A stretch of DNA of 39,303 nucleotides. Origin: BMS3Bbin07 sp036244995. Lineage in GTDB: Bacteria; Nitrospirota; Thermodesulfovibrionia; Thermodesulfovibrionales; JdFR-85. Shown here piece by piece: positions 16,577 through 24,675 of the stretch. Location of the stretch: the NCBI GenBank assembly GCA_036244995.1, contig BTTF01000008.1, positions 1 to 39,303 on the forward strand, written 5' to 3'. Made by a program: the position numbers and the translations under genes. The notes below the pieces were generated by a model. It was not told the origin of the DNA. It worked only from the letters and a program-made list of their open reading frames with translations, and did not search any database. Within the stretch, counting starts at the first letter, position 1. Each line of letters begins with the position of its first letter.

Positions 16577-16706
16577 TGATATGGTATAAATATACCATGA
16601 TTCAGTCAGCAAATGCTTAATGTATCATCTACATGGTAAAGCTTCGTGACGTCAATATATTTTTGTCCCTGTCCTTTATTTTTTGTCTTTTCTGTGATAT
16701 GGTATA
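16577..16706. promoter_or_regulatory. Palindrome and repeated half-site upstream of hicBA
   Basis: ATGGTATA-AA-TATACCAT (16581-16598) is an 18-bp palindrome about 55 bases upstream of hicB. The 12-mer TGATATGGTATA that starts it (16577-16588) recurs exactly at 16695-16706. The arrangement suggests an operator with a distal half-site. Which protein would bind is unclear. Confidence 0.45.
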
Positions 16707-16765
16707 TTTAAATTGCCTGAATAAAATATTAAACCGGCAAATAAATACAGAGTTTTTAAAAGGAA

Positions 16766-16887
16766 CACACCCCTTAATCCCCTCTTGATAGAGGGGAAAG
16801 TCCTTGCCATCCCTGATCTTACCGGGAGGAGTGGAATGAGGTAAGAGGGAGTGTCTCCCCTCTAAAAAGAGGGGGCAGGGGGTGTGT
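16766..16887. repeat. MITE-like double-hairpin element
   Basis: About 122 bases bounded by imperfect terminal inverted repeats: CACACCCC-TTAATCCCCTCTT on the left and the complement of CACACCCCCTGCCCCCTCTT on the right. Each end also forms its own hairpin: CCCCTCT-TGAT-AGAGGGG (16779-16796) and CCCCTCT-AAAA-AGAGGGG (16857-16874). It has no coding capacity. The structure fits a non-autonomous mobile repeat between hicBA and the hemerythrin gene. I see no second copy in the window. Confidence 0.6.
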
Positions 16888-16906
16888 AGAGAGCATGTTT
16901 TTACTG

Positions 16907-16920
16907 GTTAACCGGTTAAC
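16907..16920. repeat. 14-bp perfect palindrome upstream of hemerythrin
   Basis: GTTAACCGGTTAAC, a perfect palindrome 48 bases upstream of the extended -10 box. It is a plausible regulator site for the hemerythrin promoter. Confidence 0.4.
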
Positions 16921-16967
16921 ATGGCAGGTGAACATGTCTCTCTGAATAGTTGCCGGGGTTGTTATAT

Positions 16968-16976
16968 TGTTATAAA
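16968..16976 (+). promoter_or_regulatory. Extended -10 promoter for bacteriohemerythrin
   Basis: TGTTATAAA (16968-16976) with TTGCCG 15 bases before the hexamer (16950-16955). The predicted +1 is near 16983, between the two candidate starts. This supports translation from ATG 16999 and not from ATG 16921. Confidence 0.5.
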
Positions 16977-16998
16977 GAAGAAAGGAAAAAAACTTAAC

Positions 16999-17409
16999 AT
17001 GAAGAATGTCCTGTACATAGTATGGAGTGACAATAACAGGTTGGGAATTCCGATAATTGATGAGCAACATAGGGGAATTGTTTCCATTATCAATTCGTTA
17101 CACTACTTTATTCAAAAAGGACGTGGAGAGAAAATATTACAACCTACTTTAATTATGCTGGAGCAACATATACACATCCATTTTGAGACTGAAGAATCAT
17201 TAATGGCAGAGGCTGGCTATCCAGCGTTAGAGGAACATGTTTTACTGCATAAGGAACTGGCAAGGAAGACAGAGAATGTTTCTCGTGAGGTTATTATGGA
17301 TAAGGACCTGGATATGATGCTGAAGTTTTTAAAAGAATGGTGGACAGGTCATATTAACAGGGAAGACAAAAAATACGTCCCCTTTGTCAGAAAAATAACA
17401 GATACATGA
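16999..17409 (+). CDS. Bacteriohemerythrin
   Basis: A 136-residue four-helix-bundle protein binding a di-iron site that carries O2 or senses it. WSDNNRLGIPIIDEQH gives ligand H24. LEQHIHIHFETEE supplies the second-helix histidine(s) and glutamate. HVLLH gives H80 and H84. WWTGHINREDKKY carries the last His and Asp. I chose ATG 16999 because it gives the standard N-terminus and follows the predicted promoter. The upstream ATG at 16921 would add 26 unusual residues. It could protect the anaerobic metabolism suggested by the multiheme cluster. Confidence 0.9.
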   Translation: MKNVLYIVWSDNNRLGIPIIDEQHRGIVSIINSLHYFIQKGRGEKILQPTLIMLEQHIHIHFETEESLMAEAGYPALEEHVLLHKELARKTENVSREVIMDKDLDMMLKFLKEWWTGHINREDKKYVPFVRKITDT

Positions 17410-17416
17410 GAAGGAA

Positions 17417-17433
17417 GGCGAGGTAACCTCGCC
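17417..17433. terminator. Hairpin between convergent hemerythrin and ugd genes
   Basis: GGCGAGGT-A-ACCTCGCC forms a 6-8 bp GC-rich stem just after the hemerythrin stop and 29 bases before the convergent ugd stop. There is no U-run on either side, so intrinsic termination would be weak. Confidence 0.35.
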
Positions 17434-17461
17434 ACTACTGTTTACAATTGAGTGTGACAAA

Positions 17462-18772
17462 TTATTTTATACTGTTCCTGCCAACACAATAGTAATTAAA
17501 TCCCAGTTCCTTCATCTTGTCAGGTGCATAGATGTTCCTTAGATCAAAGAAATTCGGGGACTTCATGGTCGATTTTATCCGTGCAAGGTCAAGGTTTCTG
17601 AACTGGTTCCATTCGGTCATAAGCACCAGGGCGTCTACACCCTTAACCGTTTCATAGGCATCTTTTTTATAACTGACCTTCGGGAAGACAGCTTTCATGT
17701 CCGGGGTTGCAACAGGATCATAGGCCTGCACTTTGGCGCCTTCATTAAGGAGACTTTCTATCATATAGAGGGAAGGGGCCTCCCGGATGTCGTTTGTGTT
17801 GGGTTTAAAGGAGAGACCGAGGATGCCTACCTTTTTGCCACTGACATCACCAAGCGCTTCCTGCAGCCTGCTGAACATCAGTGCCCTCTGCTTTTCATTG
17901 GCCTTTACTGCGGCCTCTACAACACCAAGCTCGGCATCCCTTTCCCCTGCAAGATGAAGCAGCGCCACCGTATCCTTTGGAAAACAGGAGCCGCCAAACC
18001 CAGGTCCTGGATGCAGAAATTTGGGGCCGATCCGCTTGTCAAGACCCATTGCCCTCGCAACAACATGGACATCAGCGCCTACGAGGTCACACAGGTTTGC
18101 TATTTCGTTGATAAAGGATATCTTGATTGCAAGGAAAGAGTTTGAGGAGTATTTAATGAGTTCCGCTGTCTCAATATTGGTAATCACAAAAGGTGTCTCT
18201 ATCAGGTAAAGGGGCCTGTAAAGGTCCCGCATAATGGCAATAGCCTGGGGACTCTCTGCACCGATCACCACCCTGTCCGGCCTCATGAAATCCCCGATAG
18301 CAGAGCCTTCACGGAGAAACTCAGGGTTGGAGGCAATGTCAAAGTCAACATTACCGTTCATTTTTTCCTTTATCCATTTCCTGATCTTCTTGCCCGTCCC
18401 CACAGGTACGGTACTCTTTGTAACAATAATCTTGTAGTCGTCCATGTAACGGGCTATCTCCTCGGAGACCTCCTTAACATAACTGAGATCAGCGGTACCA
18501 TCACCCCTTGGGGGGGTGCCAACCGCTATAAAGATAGCAAGGGATGACTCTATTGCATCCTTCACCTTTGTGCTGAAGTTGAGTCTGCCCTCTGCAACAT
18601 TTCTCTTGACCAGCTCCTCAAGTCCCGGCTCATAGAATGGGATATCTCCCTTCTTCAGTGCCTTGACCTTCTTCTCATCCCTGTCCACACAGGTAACGGA
18701 AACCCCGAACTCGGAAAAGCATGCGCCTGTTACAAGCCCTACATACCCTGTTCCAATAATGCCTATGTGCAT
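17462..18772 (-). CDS. ugd: UDP-glucose 6-dehydrogenase
   Basis: A 436-residue NAD-dependent enzyme making UDP-glucuronate for surface polysaccharide. The N-terminal Rossmann fold (GIIGTGYVGLVTGACF), the VGTPPRGDGTADLSYV loop, the STVPVGTG segment, the hinge helix region and GPGFGGSCFPKD with catalytic C263 are all present. The C-terminal domain (GLSFKPNTNDIREAPS) is complete. A GGAGG site precedes the ATG. The 146 bases upstream to the DUF3108 gene contain no gene I can support. Confidence 0.96.
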   Translation of the reverse strand: MHIGIIGTGYVGLVTGACFSEFGVSVTCVDRDEKKVKALKKGDIPFYEPGLEELVKRNVAEGRLNFSTKVKDAIESSLAIFIAVGTPPRGDGTADLSYVKEVSEEIARYMDDYKIIVTKSTVPVGTGKKIRKWIKEKMNGNVDFDIASNPEFLREGSAIGDFMRPDRVVIGAESPQAIAIMRDLYRPLYLIETPFVITNIETAELIKYSSNSFLAIKISFINEIANLCDLVGADVHVVARAMGLDKRIGPKFLHPGPGFGGSCFPKDTVALLHLAGERDAELGVVEAAVKANEKQRALMFSRLQEALGDVSGKKVGILGLSFKPNTNDIREAPSLYMIESLLNEGAKVQAYDPVATPDMKAVFPKVSYKKDAYETVKGVDALVLMTEWNQFRNLDLARIKSTMKSPNFFDLRNIYAPDKMKELGFNYYCVGRNSIK

Positions 18773-18918
18773 TCGTCCTCCACTAATTCAGCTTATTTCC
18801 AGTAACTCAGGTTTGTTTCAGGCTTATTTTCAGAAAACTATGATTATACTATTAAGAATAACCAATATCAGCCCTTGGAGTCCATCCCTGTCCAGCATTC
18901 GCAAGGTTTGCCATTATA

Positions 18919-19692
18919 TCAGAAGTCTCCTCCAACAAGCTCTGCCTCTATATAACCTACGGCAACCTTTGTCCTGATAAGCACAGGAATGTGCCTTTTG
19001 TCATCAGTGAGATATATAAAAATATCACCTTTTCTGTCAAATATCCCCTCTGACTTCATGTTGGGTTTAACCACTATTGTCCTGAATTTTCCGGCAGGGG
19101 TTTCCACTTCTTCTTTTTTCAGTATATCCACCCTCACATCCCAGACCTTCTTGCTGTCAAAGATCGTTATATGGACAGGCCGGTTAACTTTAAGGAGTCT
19201 CTTTCTCAGGAGAAAAAACCCCGAGAGGGGATCAAATGTATTCTCCGGAACACGATATGTCTCTTTTTTATTCTTGAGGTGGTTTATATACAGGACCGTT
19301 CCGTTTTCAGGGTCAAATATCACCTCCTTGTCTCTCCTGTGCCGACCCTCCCTTATCTTCAGCCTGTATCTGTCGGCAACCCAGTGGTTCCCTCCTTTTG
19401 CAGGATTGTTCTTCTTCAGAACCACACTCTCCACACGATCATCCACCTTATAGAAGACAGAAAGCCACTTTGCAGATTTAGCCCTCGAAACTATCTTCAG
19501 GGAATCTCCTTCCTCTATAAACTCAAGTTGTGCCTTCCCCGCCTTTATCCCCATCCAGGTAAGGTCATAACGCAAACTCTCGGAGGCAGAAACGGTGAAA
19601 GGCATGAAAAGCAAAATAGCGATGGTAAACAGCAGGACGGATAACATCCCTGAAAATCTTGATCTCCCTGTATATGGAACTACTGTTTCCAT
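18919..19692 (-). CDS. DUF3108 family exported protein
   Basis: A 257-residue protein with a signal peptide (hydrophobic 15-35, cleavage near VSASES). It is followed by a beta-rich domain beginning LRYDLTWMGIKAGKAQLEF, the typical DUF3108 opening, and ending VAVGYIEAELVGGDF. Function is unknown, and the family is predicted periplasmic. It overlaps the HD-domain gene upstream by 13 bases, so the two are probably translationally coupled. Confidence 0.85.
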   Translation of the reverse strand: METVVPYTGRSRFSGMLSVLLFTIAILLFMPFTVSASESLRYDLTWMGIKAGKAQLEFIEEGDSLKIVSRAKSAKWLSVFYKVDDRVESVVLKKNNPAKGGNHWVADRYRLKIREGRHRRDKEVIFDPENGTVLYINHLKNKKETYRVPENTFDPLSGFFLLRKRLLKVNRPVHITIFDSKKVWDVRVDILKKEEVETPAGKFRTIVVKPNMKSEGIFDRKGDIFIYLTDDKRHIPVLIRTKVAVGYIEAELVGGDF

Positions 19693-20183
19693 TTCTCTAT
19701 CTCCTCATGAAGCATTATAAACCGTTCAATTGCAGGCTTTCCAATCCCGGGAATACTTTTGAATTCCTCCAGTGCCGCTTCAAAGCCGGTCTCCCTGTTA
19801 CCCTTGATGAGATTATCGGCATATGCCACGATCTTCTCCTCAGGTGTCTGCGGAACGTAATCCTTATCGGGAAGACCTATGGCACGGGCCTCATCTGCAG
19901 TAATCCCCGCCCCTATATGCCTTTCGATAATCCTTACAATGCGTTCATCCACTCCCATCTCCCTCGCCATTTCAGCGCCAACCACGGCATGCTCAATCCC
20001 GTGAGTCCTTGCCCTGCCGATATCATGCAGGAGTGCGCCCATCCTGACCAGTTCCCTGTCCACAGGGATTGTTGTTTCATCGGCAATCCTGAGGGCAACC
20101 CTTTTTACGGCAAGAATATGCTCTATGACTCTATCTGAACATCCAGGTTTTTTTAATATCTCAATCTCTTTTTTGTCCTCCAT
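19680..20183 (-). CDS. HD-domain phosphohydrolase (HDIG type)
   Basis: A 167-residue soluble protein. The HD motif is in MGALLHDIGRARTHGIEHAVVGAEMAREMG, with a leading HILAVKRVALRIAD histidine and a trailing AYADNLIKGNR aspartate, giving a complete H...HD...D metal site. The length matches small HDIG proteins of the TIGR00295 kind. The substrate is unknown, but a nucleotide or phosphoester is likely. GAGGTGAGG precedes the ATG. It is the first gene of a pair with DUF3108. Confidence 0.88.
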   Translation of the reverse strand: MEDKKEIEILKKPGCSDRVIEHILAVKRVALRIADETTIPVDRELVRMGALLHDIGRARTHGIEHAVVGAEMAREMGVDERIVRIIERHIGAGITADEARAIGLPDKDYVPQTPEEKIVAYADNLIKGNRETGFEAALEEFKSIPGIGKPAIERFIMLHEEIEKWKQ

Positions 20184-20229
20184 GGCCTCACCTCAATAAT
20201 CTGTTTAAAATCCGTATCCTGAAAAGGGC

Positions 20230-20258
20230 TTGCTTTTATATGCCTGTATATATTAAAT
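20230..20258 (+). promoter_or_regulatory. Candidate promoter for rpsT
   Basis: TTGCTT (20230-20235), a 17-base spacer and TTAAAT (20253-20258). The -10 sequence is the same as that proposed for greA. The predicted start is near 20265, with a 33-base leader containing the AGGAGG site. Confidence 0.35.
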
Positions 20259-20297
20259 TATTCAACACCAATAATTACAGGAAGTACAGGAGGCTCA

Positions 20298-20579
20298 ATG
20301 GCAACGAAGAATCTCTCTGCACCGAAGAGAGTAAGACAGGCAGAAAAAAGAAGGCTCAGAAACCAGGACTATAAGACCAGGATAAAGACCTGCGTGAAAA
20401 AGGTCGAATCGGCAGTAGCCTCAAAGGATGCGGATGCAGCCCTGAATTTCCTGCGTGAGGCAATCACGGTTATTTCAAAAGGCTCATCCAGGGGTATTAT
20501 CCATCGCAATACTGCTTCAAGAAAGATTTCACGCCTGACGAAAAAAGTCAACTCTGTTGTTAAATCTGAAGCAGCCTGA
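20298..20579 (+). CDS. rpsT: 30S ribosomal protein S20
   Basis: A 93-residue basic helical protein. SAPKRVRQAEKRRLRNQDYKTRIKT and GIIHRNTASRKISRLTKKVN are the S20 signatures. A strong AGGAGG site precedes the ATG. The last 20 bases overlap the 3' end of the convergent holA. Confidence 0.97.
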   Translation: MATKNLSAPKRVRQAEKRRLRNQDYKTRIKTCVKKVESAVASKDADAALNFLREAITVISKGSSRGIIHRNTASRKISRLTKKVNSVVKSEAA

Positions 20580-21441
20580 TAAACAGCTCCTCAACGGGAT
20601 ATTCACCTCCTGATGTCTTTAATCTCCTGTCTGCCTCTGACAGACACTTGAAGACCTCAGAGAAGTATCCCTTCCTGCGGCCACTGGTCCTCTTTGACAA
20701 TTCTGAATACTTCCAGTTTATTGCACCAAGAACGGCAAACGGGTCAAGGTTATCACGCATTGCACTGTAAATTTTGAATACCCTTGTCCGGTCTTTTGTT
20801 ACCAGCGCGTCAACGAGGGTGAAGACACTGTAGGAGGCTGAACCATGTATAAGCTCACTTATGTCATTTACGTCAACTCTTGACCTGCCAAGAAGGGAAG
20901 CCTTTTCCGTTTCCTCGTACAGTACCCCCATATCACTGCCTGAAGTAGCCATGAGGAGGCCAATGGCGTCGGATGTTATCTCCACCCCCCTCTGCCGTGC
21001 AAGTTCCGTAAGCCACGCCTTTATCTCCTGAGCCTTCATATCAAGCGAGAACACCTTGACCTTGCCTTTAAACTTCTCCTTCATGACCTTGTCGGGGGGC
21101 TTGAGCGAAAGCATCACAAAAACAGAACCCAAAGAAGGGTTGTCGAGATAGCTGAAAAGAACTTTTGATTCCTTCTTCTTCATCGTCTGCATGTTTCTCA
21201 CTATCACTATCTTCTTCTCACCAAAAAAACCGGGGGTATTCAGGACATCTATGATCGTATACACAGGTGGTGCCGAATCAATATCATAAACCATGACATT
21301 AAACTCCCTCCTCTCCTCAGGGACCAACCCCCTGATCCTGTCAACAGCATTCTTCAGGAGAAATGTGTCTTTTGCATACAGATAATAGACTGGGGATGGA
21401 AGGTTGTTTTCAATCTCTTTTAAAAACTGTTTCTGACTCAT
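20560..21441 (-). CDS. holA: DNA polymerase III delta subunit
   Basis: A 293-residue clamp-loader subunit that opens the beta clamp. The family features are SPVYYLYAKDTFLLKNAVDRI at the N-terminus, FFGEKKIVIVRNM (Walker-B-like strand), the AWLTELARQRGVEI domain II segment and the C-terminal collar region with ALVTKDRTRVFKIYSAMRDNLDPFAVLGAINWKYSEL. It is somewhat shorter than the roughly 340 residues common in other phyla. The holA-rpsT convergent pair and nearby lptE are a familiar neighbourhood, here without leuS. Confidence 0.88.
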   Translation of the reverse strand: MSQKQFLKEIENNLPSPVYYLYAKDTFLLKNAVDRIRGLVPEERREFNVMVYDIDSAPPVYTIIDVLNTPGFFGEKKIVIVRNMQTMKKKESKVLFSYLDNPSLGSVFVMLSLKPPDKVMKEKFKGKVKVFSLDMKAQEIKAWLTELARQRGVEITSDAIGLLMATSGSDMGVLYEETEKASLLGRSRVDVNDISELIHGSASYSVFTLVDALVTKDRTRVFKIYSAMRDNLDPFAVLGAINWKYSELSKRTSGRRKGYFSEVFKCLSEADRRLKTSGGEYPVEELFIRLLQI

Positions 21442-21461
21442 CTGCTGCTCCTTGCAAATAA

Positions 21462-21562
21462 GAATTATTAACCGCCAGGAATTATTAACCGCAGAGAGAA
21501 TAAATAATTTTTAACTCTCTGTTTTCTCCGGGATTTTACTCAATCTTTTTTCTCTGTGGTGA
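21462..21562. repeat. Direct and inverted repeats between holA and lptE
   Basis: GAATTATTAACCGC occurs twice (21462-21475, 21479-21492; period 17). The second copy continues into CAGAGAG (21492-21498), which pairs with CTCTCTG (21515-21521). Further out, ACCGCAGAGAGAA (from 21488) is nearly complemented by TTTTCTCTGTGGT near 21548-21560. This is a compact palindromic intergenic element of the CGCAGAG-type found in many genomes. Confidence 0.45.
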
Positions 21563-21577
21563 AAAAGGCCTTTGTCC

Positions 21578-22108
21578 TCATTTGAGATTTGTATTGTAGA
21601 TCATCTCGGCAATAATCCTCTGGCTCAGGTCCCTGACGGCCTTCTCTGTAGCGACTTCTCTTTGAGACTGAATGGCCTGAATATTGTCTGCAGAAACGAA
21701 TGTCTCCATATACTCGGAACTTATCCCCTTAATCTCCCTCGTGGTACCGTCAGGTAACCGGAGTGTAAAATCAGCGACAATCCGTATGCTGTATTCAACA
21801 GAAAGATCATTTTTAATACTCAGTGTATCAAGCTTGTAATCCGTCAGGACTGCCGAGAAGACATATTTGGAGGTCCCAGAGGAAGAGATTCCGCTTCTCA
21901 GCAGCTCCTCTGTAAAGACGTTGATAAATAAATCCTGAAGCCCTGGTTCAAAAGTATGGTTTTCAACACCACTGATCCTCACGGATTTAACCGGCAGCCC
22001 GGATGTCCTGTGAACTGTGTAGCCGCAGGAAAGCAAAAAAGGGTATTGGAGAATGCAGATTATAAATATCAGGTTGCGGGATAGTCTTTTGCAGTTTACA
22101 ACTCTCAT
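21578..22108 (-). CDS. lptE: LPS-assembly lipoprotein LptE
   Basis: A 176-residue lipoprotein. The signal segment ends in the lipobox LLSCGYTVH. The mature part has the SVRISGVENHTFEPGLQDLFINVFTEELL segment typical of LptE, followed by a two-stranded VFSAVLTDYKLDTLS/YSIRIVADFTLRLPDG sheet. With LptD it forms the outer-membrane LPS translocon, which supports a Gram-negative envelope. It overlaps the upstream membrane-protein gene by 4 bases and leads into holA. Confidence 0.86.
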   Translation of the reverse strand: MRVVNCKRLSRNLIFIICILQYPFLLSCGYTVHRTSGLPVKSVRISGVENHTFEPGLQDLFINVFTEELLRSGISSSGTSKYVFSAVLTDYKLDTLSIKNDLSVEYSIRIVADFTLRLPDGTTREIKGISSEYMETFVSADNIQAIQSQREVATEKAVRDLSQRIIAEMIYNTNLK

Positions 22109-22356
22109 TTTCTCCAGTTCCTCAAGTGTCTTATTCCTGAATTAAACCTCTCGAGGAGTTTTCTTGCCCATACAAACTCACCTGCCAGGATAGCAAGGGA
22201 AAGGGGAATTACTACTGTTGCAGGCCCCGGAAGCACGATAAGCGCAATACCCACCAACAGCAATGTAAACCCGATAACAATTTTTGTAACCCTTTTGGCC
22301 TGGGGAAGGGTCTTGACAGTCAGACGACTGACGAATAATTTTAGCGCCGTATTCAT
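22105..22356 (-). CDS. Small PGPGW-type membrane protein
   Basis: An 83-residue protein with one or two membrane segments. IVIGFTLLLVGIALIVLPGPATVVIPLSLAILAGEFVWARKLL matches the layout of the putative transmembrane PGPGW family, with PGPA in place of PGPG. Function is unknown. Its stop overlaps the lptE start (ATGA), so it heads the lptE-holA operon. Confidence 0.72.
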   Translation of the reverse strand: MNTALKLFVSRLTVKTLPQAKRVTKIVIGFTLLLVGIALIVLPGPATVVIPLSLAILAGEFVWARKLLERFNSGIRHLRNWRK

Positions 22357-22424
22357 TTGTTAGTTTTATTATAGAGGTAAAAGAGTCCCGAATACAAGAA
22401 AACTACCGGAACGGGATATATTTG

Positions 22425-22433
22425 TGCTAAAAT
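22425..22433 (+). promoter_or_regulatory. Extended -10 promoter upstream of the DHS-like gene
   Basis: TGCTAAAAT (22425-22433). The predicted +1 is 22440, one base before an ATG at 22441 that opens a 15-codon leader frame. Confidence 0.45.
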
Positions 22434-22440
22434 GGAAACT

Positions 22441-22488
22441 ATGCTTTATACGGTAAATTCTATATCCTTACTCCTGATTGTTCCATGA
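22441..22488 (+). CDS. Possible 15-residue leader peptide
   Basis: ATG at 22441 begins a short hydrophobic frame (MLYTVNSISLLLIVP). Its TGA overlaps the ATG of the DHS-like gene in the form ATGA. The downstream gene has no Shine-Dalgarno sequence, so translation could be passed on by coupling. The evidence is position only; chance is possible. Confidence 0.3.
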   Translation: MLYTVNSISLLLIVP

Positions 22489-23459
22489 AAACATATAAAC
22501 CGCTCTCTTTAAAACTTATCAGGAGATACTCTTTAAAAGATAGAAAGAGTAAGGTAGAGGTATCAAAGGCGGCCGGAATTTTTCCGGAAGGGGGCACATT
22601 TAAGGAATTCATGGCCTCCCTGCCTGATATTCTTGCCGGCAGAGACATCAGGGAAGTGATTAATGCCATAGTCAGTGCCCGGCTGAAAGACAGGCCTGTT
22701 GTGCTTGCAATGGGGGCTCATCCGGTAAAGGTAGGCCTCTCACCCCTCATCATAGATCTTATGCAGAAGGGGATAATAACAGCCATAGCTGCAAATGGCG
22801 CCACTGTAATCCATGACTTCGAACTCTCCTACACGGGAGAGACCTCTGAGGATGTGGCATCAGAGCTTGAAGACGGGACATTCGGCATGGCAAAAGAAAC
22901 GGCGGTTATGATAAACAGGGCGATAAAAAGTGGGGCAAAGGAGGATATCGGCCTTGGAAGTGCGATAGGCAGACTCATACTGAAGGGAAGAGGCTTTCAC
23001 AACAGAAGGATGAGCATCTTTTCCGAGGCATACAGGCTCTCAATCCCCGCTACAGTCCATGTAGCCATAGGTACGGATATTATACACATGCACCCTGAGG
23101 CAAGCGGAGAAGCCATAGGCAAGACCAGTCTCCTCGATTTCAGGACCCTTACATCCGTGGTATCCGACCTTGAAGGAGGGGTCTTTATTAACCTCGGCTC
23201 AGCAGTCGTAATGCCCGAGGTCTTTTTAAAGGCCCTTACAGTGGCGAGAAACCTCGGCCACAGGGTAAAGGATATAACTACTGTTACAATGGATTTTAAC
23301 AGGCATTACAGGCCCATGGAGAATGTTGTGCGCCGGCCTACCGCATCAGGGGGCCGGGGTTATTATATCACGGGACACCACGAGATCATGTTTCCGCTTC
23401 TTGCAGGAGCGGTAAAAGAAGCATTATCGAAATCGAAACATAAACAACAAAACAATTAA
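22485..23459 (+). CDS. Deoxyhypusine-synthase-like conserved protein
   Basis: A 324-residue protein I do not recognise by name. Its order of motifs parallels deoxyhypusine synthase: ITAIAANGATVIHDFE (compare the DHS VLVTTAGGVEED), IPATVHVAIGTDIIHMHPEASG (compare PVFSPALTDGS), FINLGSAVVMPEVFLKA (compare IILGGGVVKHH) and a final ITGHHEIMFPLLAGAVKEAL (compare DASLVFPLLVAE). A Rossmann-type NAD-binding protein is therefore likely. eIF5A is absent from bacteria, so the substrate must differ. It sits 16 bases upstream of argD-argF. A role in amino-acid or polyamine metabolism is inference. Confidence 0.6.
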   Translation: MKTYKPLSLKLIRRYSLKDRKSKVEVSKAAGIFPEGGTFKEFMASLPDILAGRDIREVINAIVSARLKDRPVVLAMGAHPVKVGLSPLIIDLMQKGIITAIAANGATVIHDFELSYTGETSEDVASELEDGTFGMAKETAVMINRAIKSGAKEDIGLGSAIGRLILKGRGFHNRRMSIFSEAYRLSIPATVHVAIGTDIIHMHPEASGEAIGKTSLLDFRTLTSVVSDLEGGVFINLGSAVVMPEVFLKALTVARNLGHRVKDITTVTMDFNRHYRPMENVVRRPTASGGRGYYITGHHEIMFPLLAGAVKEALSKSKHKQQNN

Positions 23460-23475
23460 ACTCAAGAGAACCGGT

Positions 23476-24675
23476 ATGGACATAAAAAGACTCCTTGAAG
23501 ACTCCTCAAAGTATCTGATGAATACTTACAACAGGTACCCCCTTATCCTGAGAAAGGGCCGTGGAACCAAGGTGTACAGCATAGACGGCAAGGAATACCT
23601 CGATTTTGCAGGAGGTATTGCAGTTAACATCCTCGGGCATTGCCATCCCAGGGTGGTGGTGGCAATACAGAAGCAGGCCCAGAGGCTCCTGCACGTCTCC
23701 AATCTCTATCACATAGAACCACAGATAAAACTGGCCAGATTACTCGTGGAAAACTCTTTTGCCGACAAGGTCTTTTTCTGCAACTCCGGCGCAGAGGCCA
23801 ACGAGGGAGCGATTAAACTCGCCAGGAAATATGCAAAGGAACATTACGGTGAGGAGAGGTTTGAAATAATCACTGCCCTCAATTCCTTTCACGGACGAAC
23901 CCTTGCGACCCTTACGGCAACCGGTCAGGAAAAGTTCCATAAAGGCTTTGAACCCCTGGTGCCGGGATTCAAACATGTCCCCTTCAATGACCTCGAAGCA
24001 TTGACGGAAACAATAAACGATAATACGTGTGCCATAATGCTTGAGCCAATTCAGGGTGAAGGCGGGGTTGTGGTGCCTTCCCCATATTACCTGAAGGAGA
24101 TCAGACGGATATGTGATGCAAAGGGCATCCTCCTCATACTCGATGAGGTCCAGACCGGAATGGGAAGAACCGGTAAACTCTTTGCCTATGAACACTTCGG
24201 CATGAAACCGGATATAATGAGCATTGCAAAGGGTCTTGGAGGCGGAGTTCCGATAGGGGCACTGCTTGCCCGGGAAGAAGTGGCAGAGGCATTTGTTCCG
24301 GGCAGTCATGCATCCACGTTTGGCGGTAATCCTCTCACAACCCAGGCCGCAATTGCAACAATCGAGACAATTCTTGAAGACGGTATCCTCCTTGAGGAAT
24401 GTCAGAGACTGGGAAAATATTTTATCCGAAGGCTGACAACTCTTAAAGATACGTTTTCAAGTATAATAGTGGAGATAAGAGGGCTGGGTCTCATGATCGG
24501 AATGCAACTGACAAGGGATTGTGTCCCTATAGTCAAGGCCTGTATGGAAAAAGGGGTGCTGGTTAATTGCACTGCCAACAACACGCTGAGATTTACCCCT
24601 CCACTGATAGTAACGGAAAAGGAGATAGATACGGTGACGGATATAGTTGAAGATGTCCTTGCGAGGCTGTCATGA
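23476..24675 (+). CDS. argD: Acetylornithine aminotransferase
   Basis: A 399-residue class III PLP aminotransferase making N-acetylornithine. NSGAEANEGAIKLARKY (103-119), LNSFHGRTLATLTATG, ILDEVQTGMGRTGK (D223, Q226) and SIAKGLGGGVPIGALL with PLP lysine K252 are all intact. The arginine context (argF overlapping at ATGA) decides between acetylornithine and other omega-aminotransferases. Confidence 0.95.
   Translation: MDIKRLLEDSSKYLMNTYNRYPLILRKGRGTKVYSIDGKEYLDFAGGIAVNILGHCHPRVVVAIQKQAQRLLHVSNLYHIEPQIKLARLLVENSFADKVFFCNSGAEANEGAIKLARKYAKEHYGEERFEIITALNSFHGRTLATLTATGQEKFHKGFEPLVPGFKHVPFNDLEALTETINDNTCAIMLEPIQGEGGVVVPSPYYLKEIRRICDAKGILLILDEVQTGMGRTGKLFAYEHFGMKPDIMSIAKGLGGGVPIGALLAREEVAEAFVPGSHASTFGGNPLTTQAAIATIETILEDGILLEECQRLGKYFIRRLTTLKDTFSSIIVEIRGLGLMIGMQLTRDCVPIVKACMEKGVLVNCTANNTLRFTPPLIVTEKEIDTVTDIVEDVLARLS

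Noticed and set aside
16921..16998. Longer bacteriohemerythrin start at ATG 16921
   Set aside because: It lies upstream of the predicted promoter and adds 26 non-family residues.
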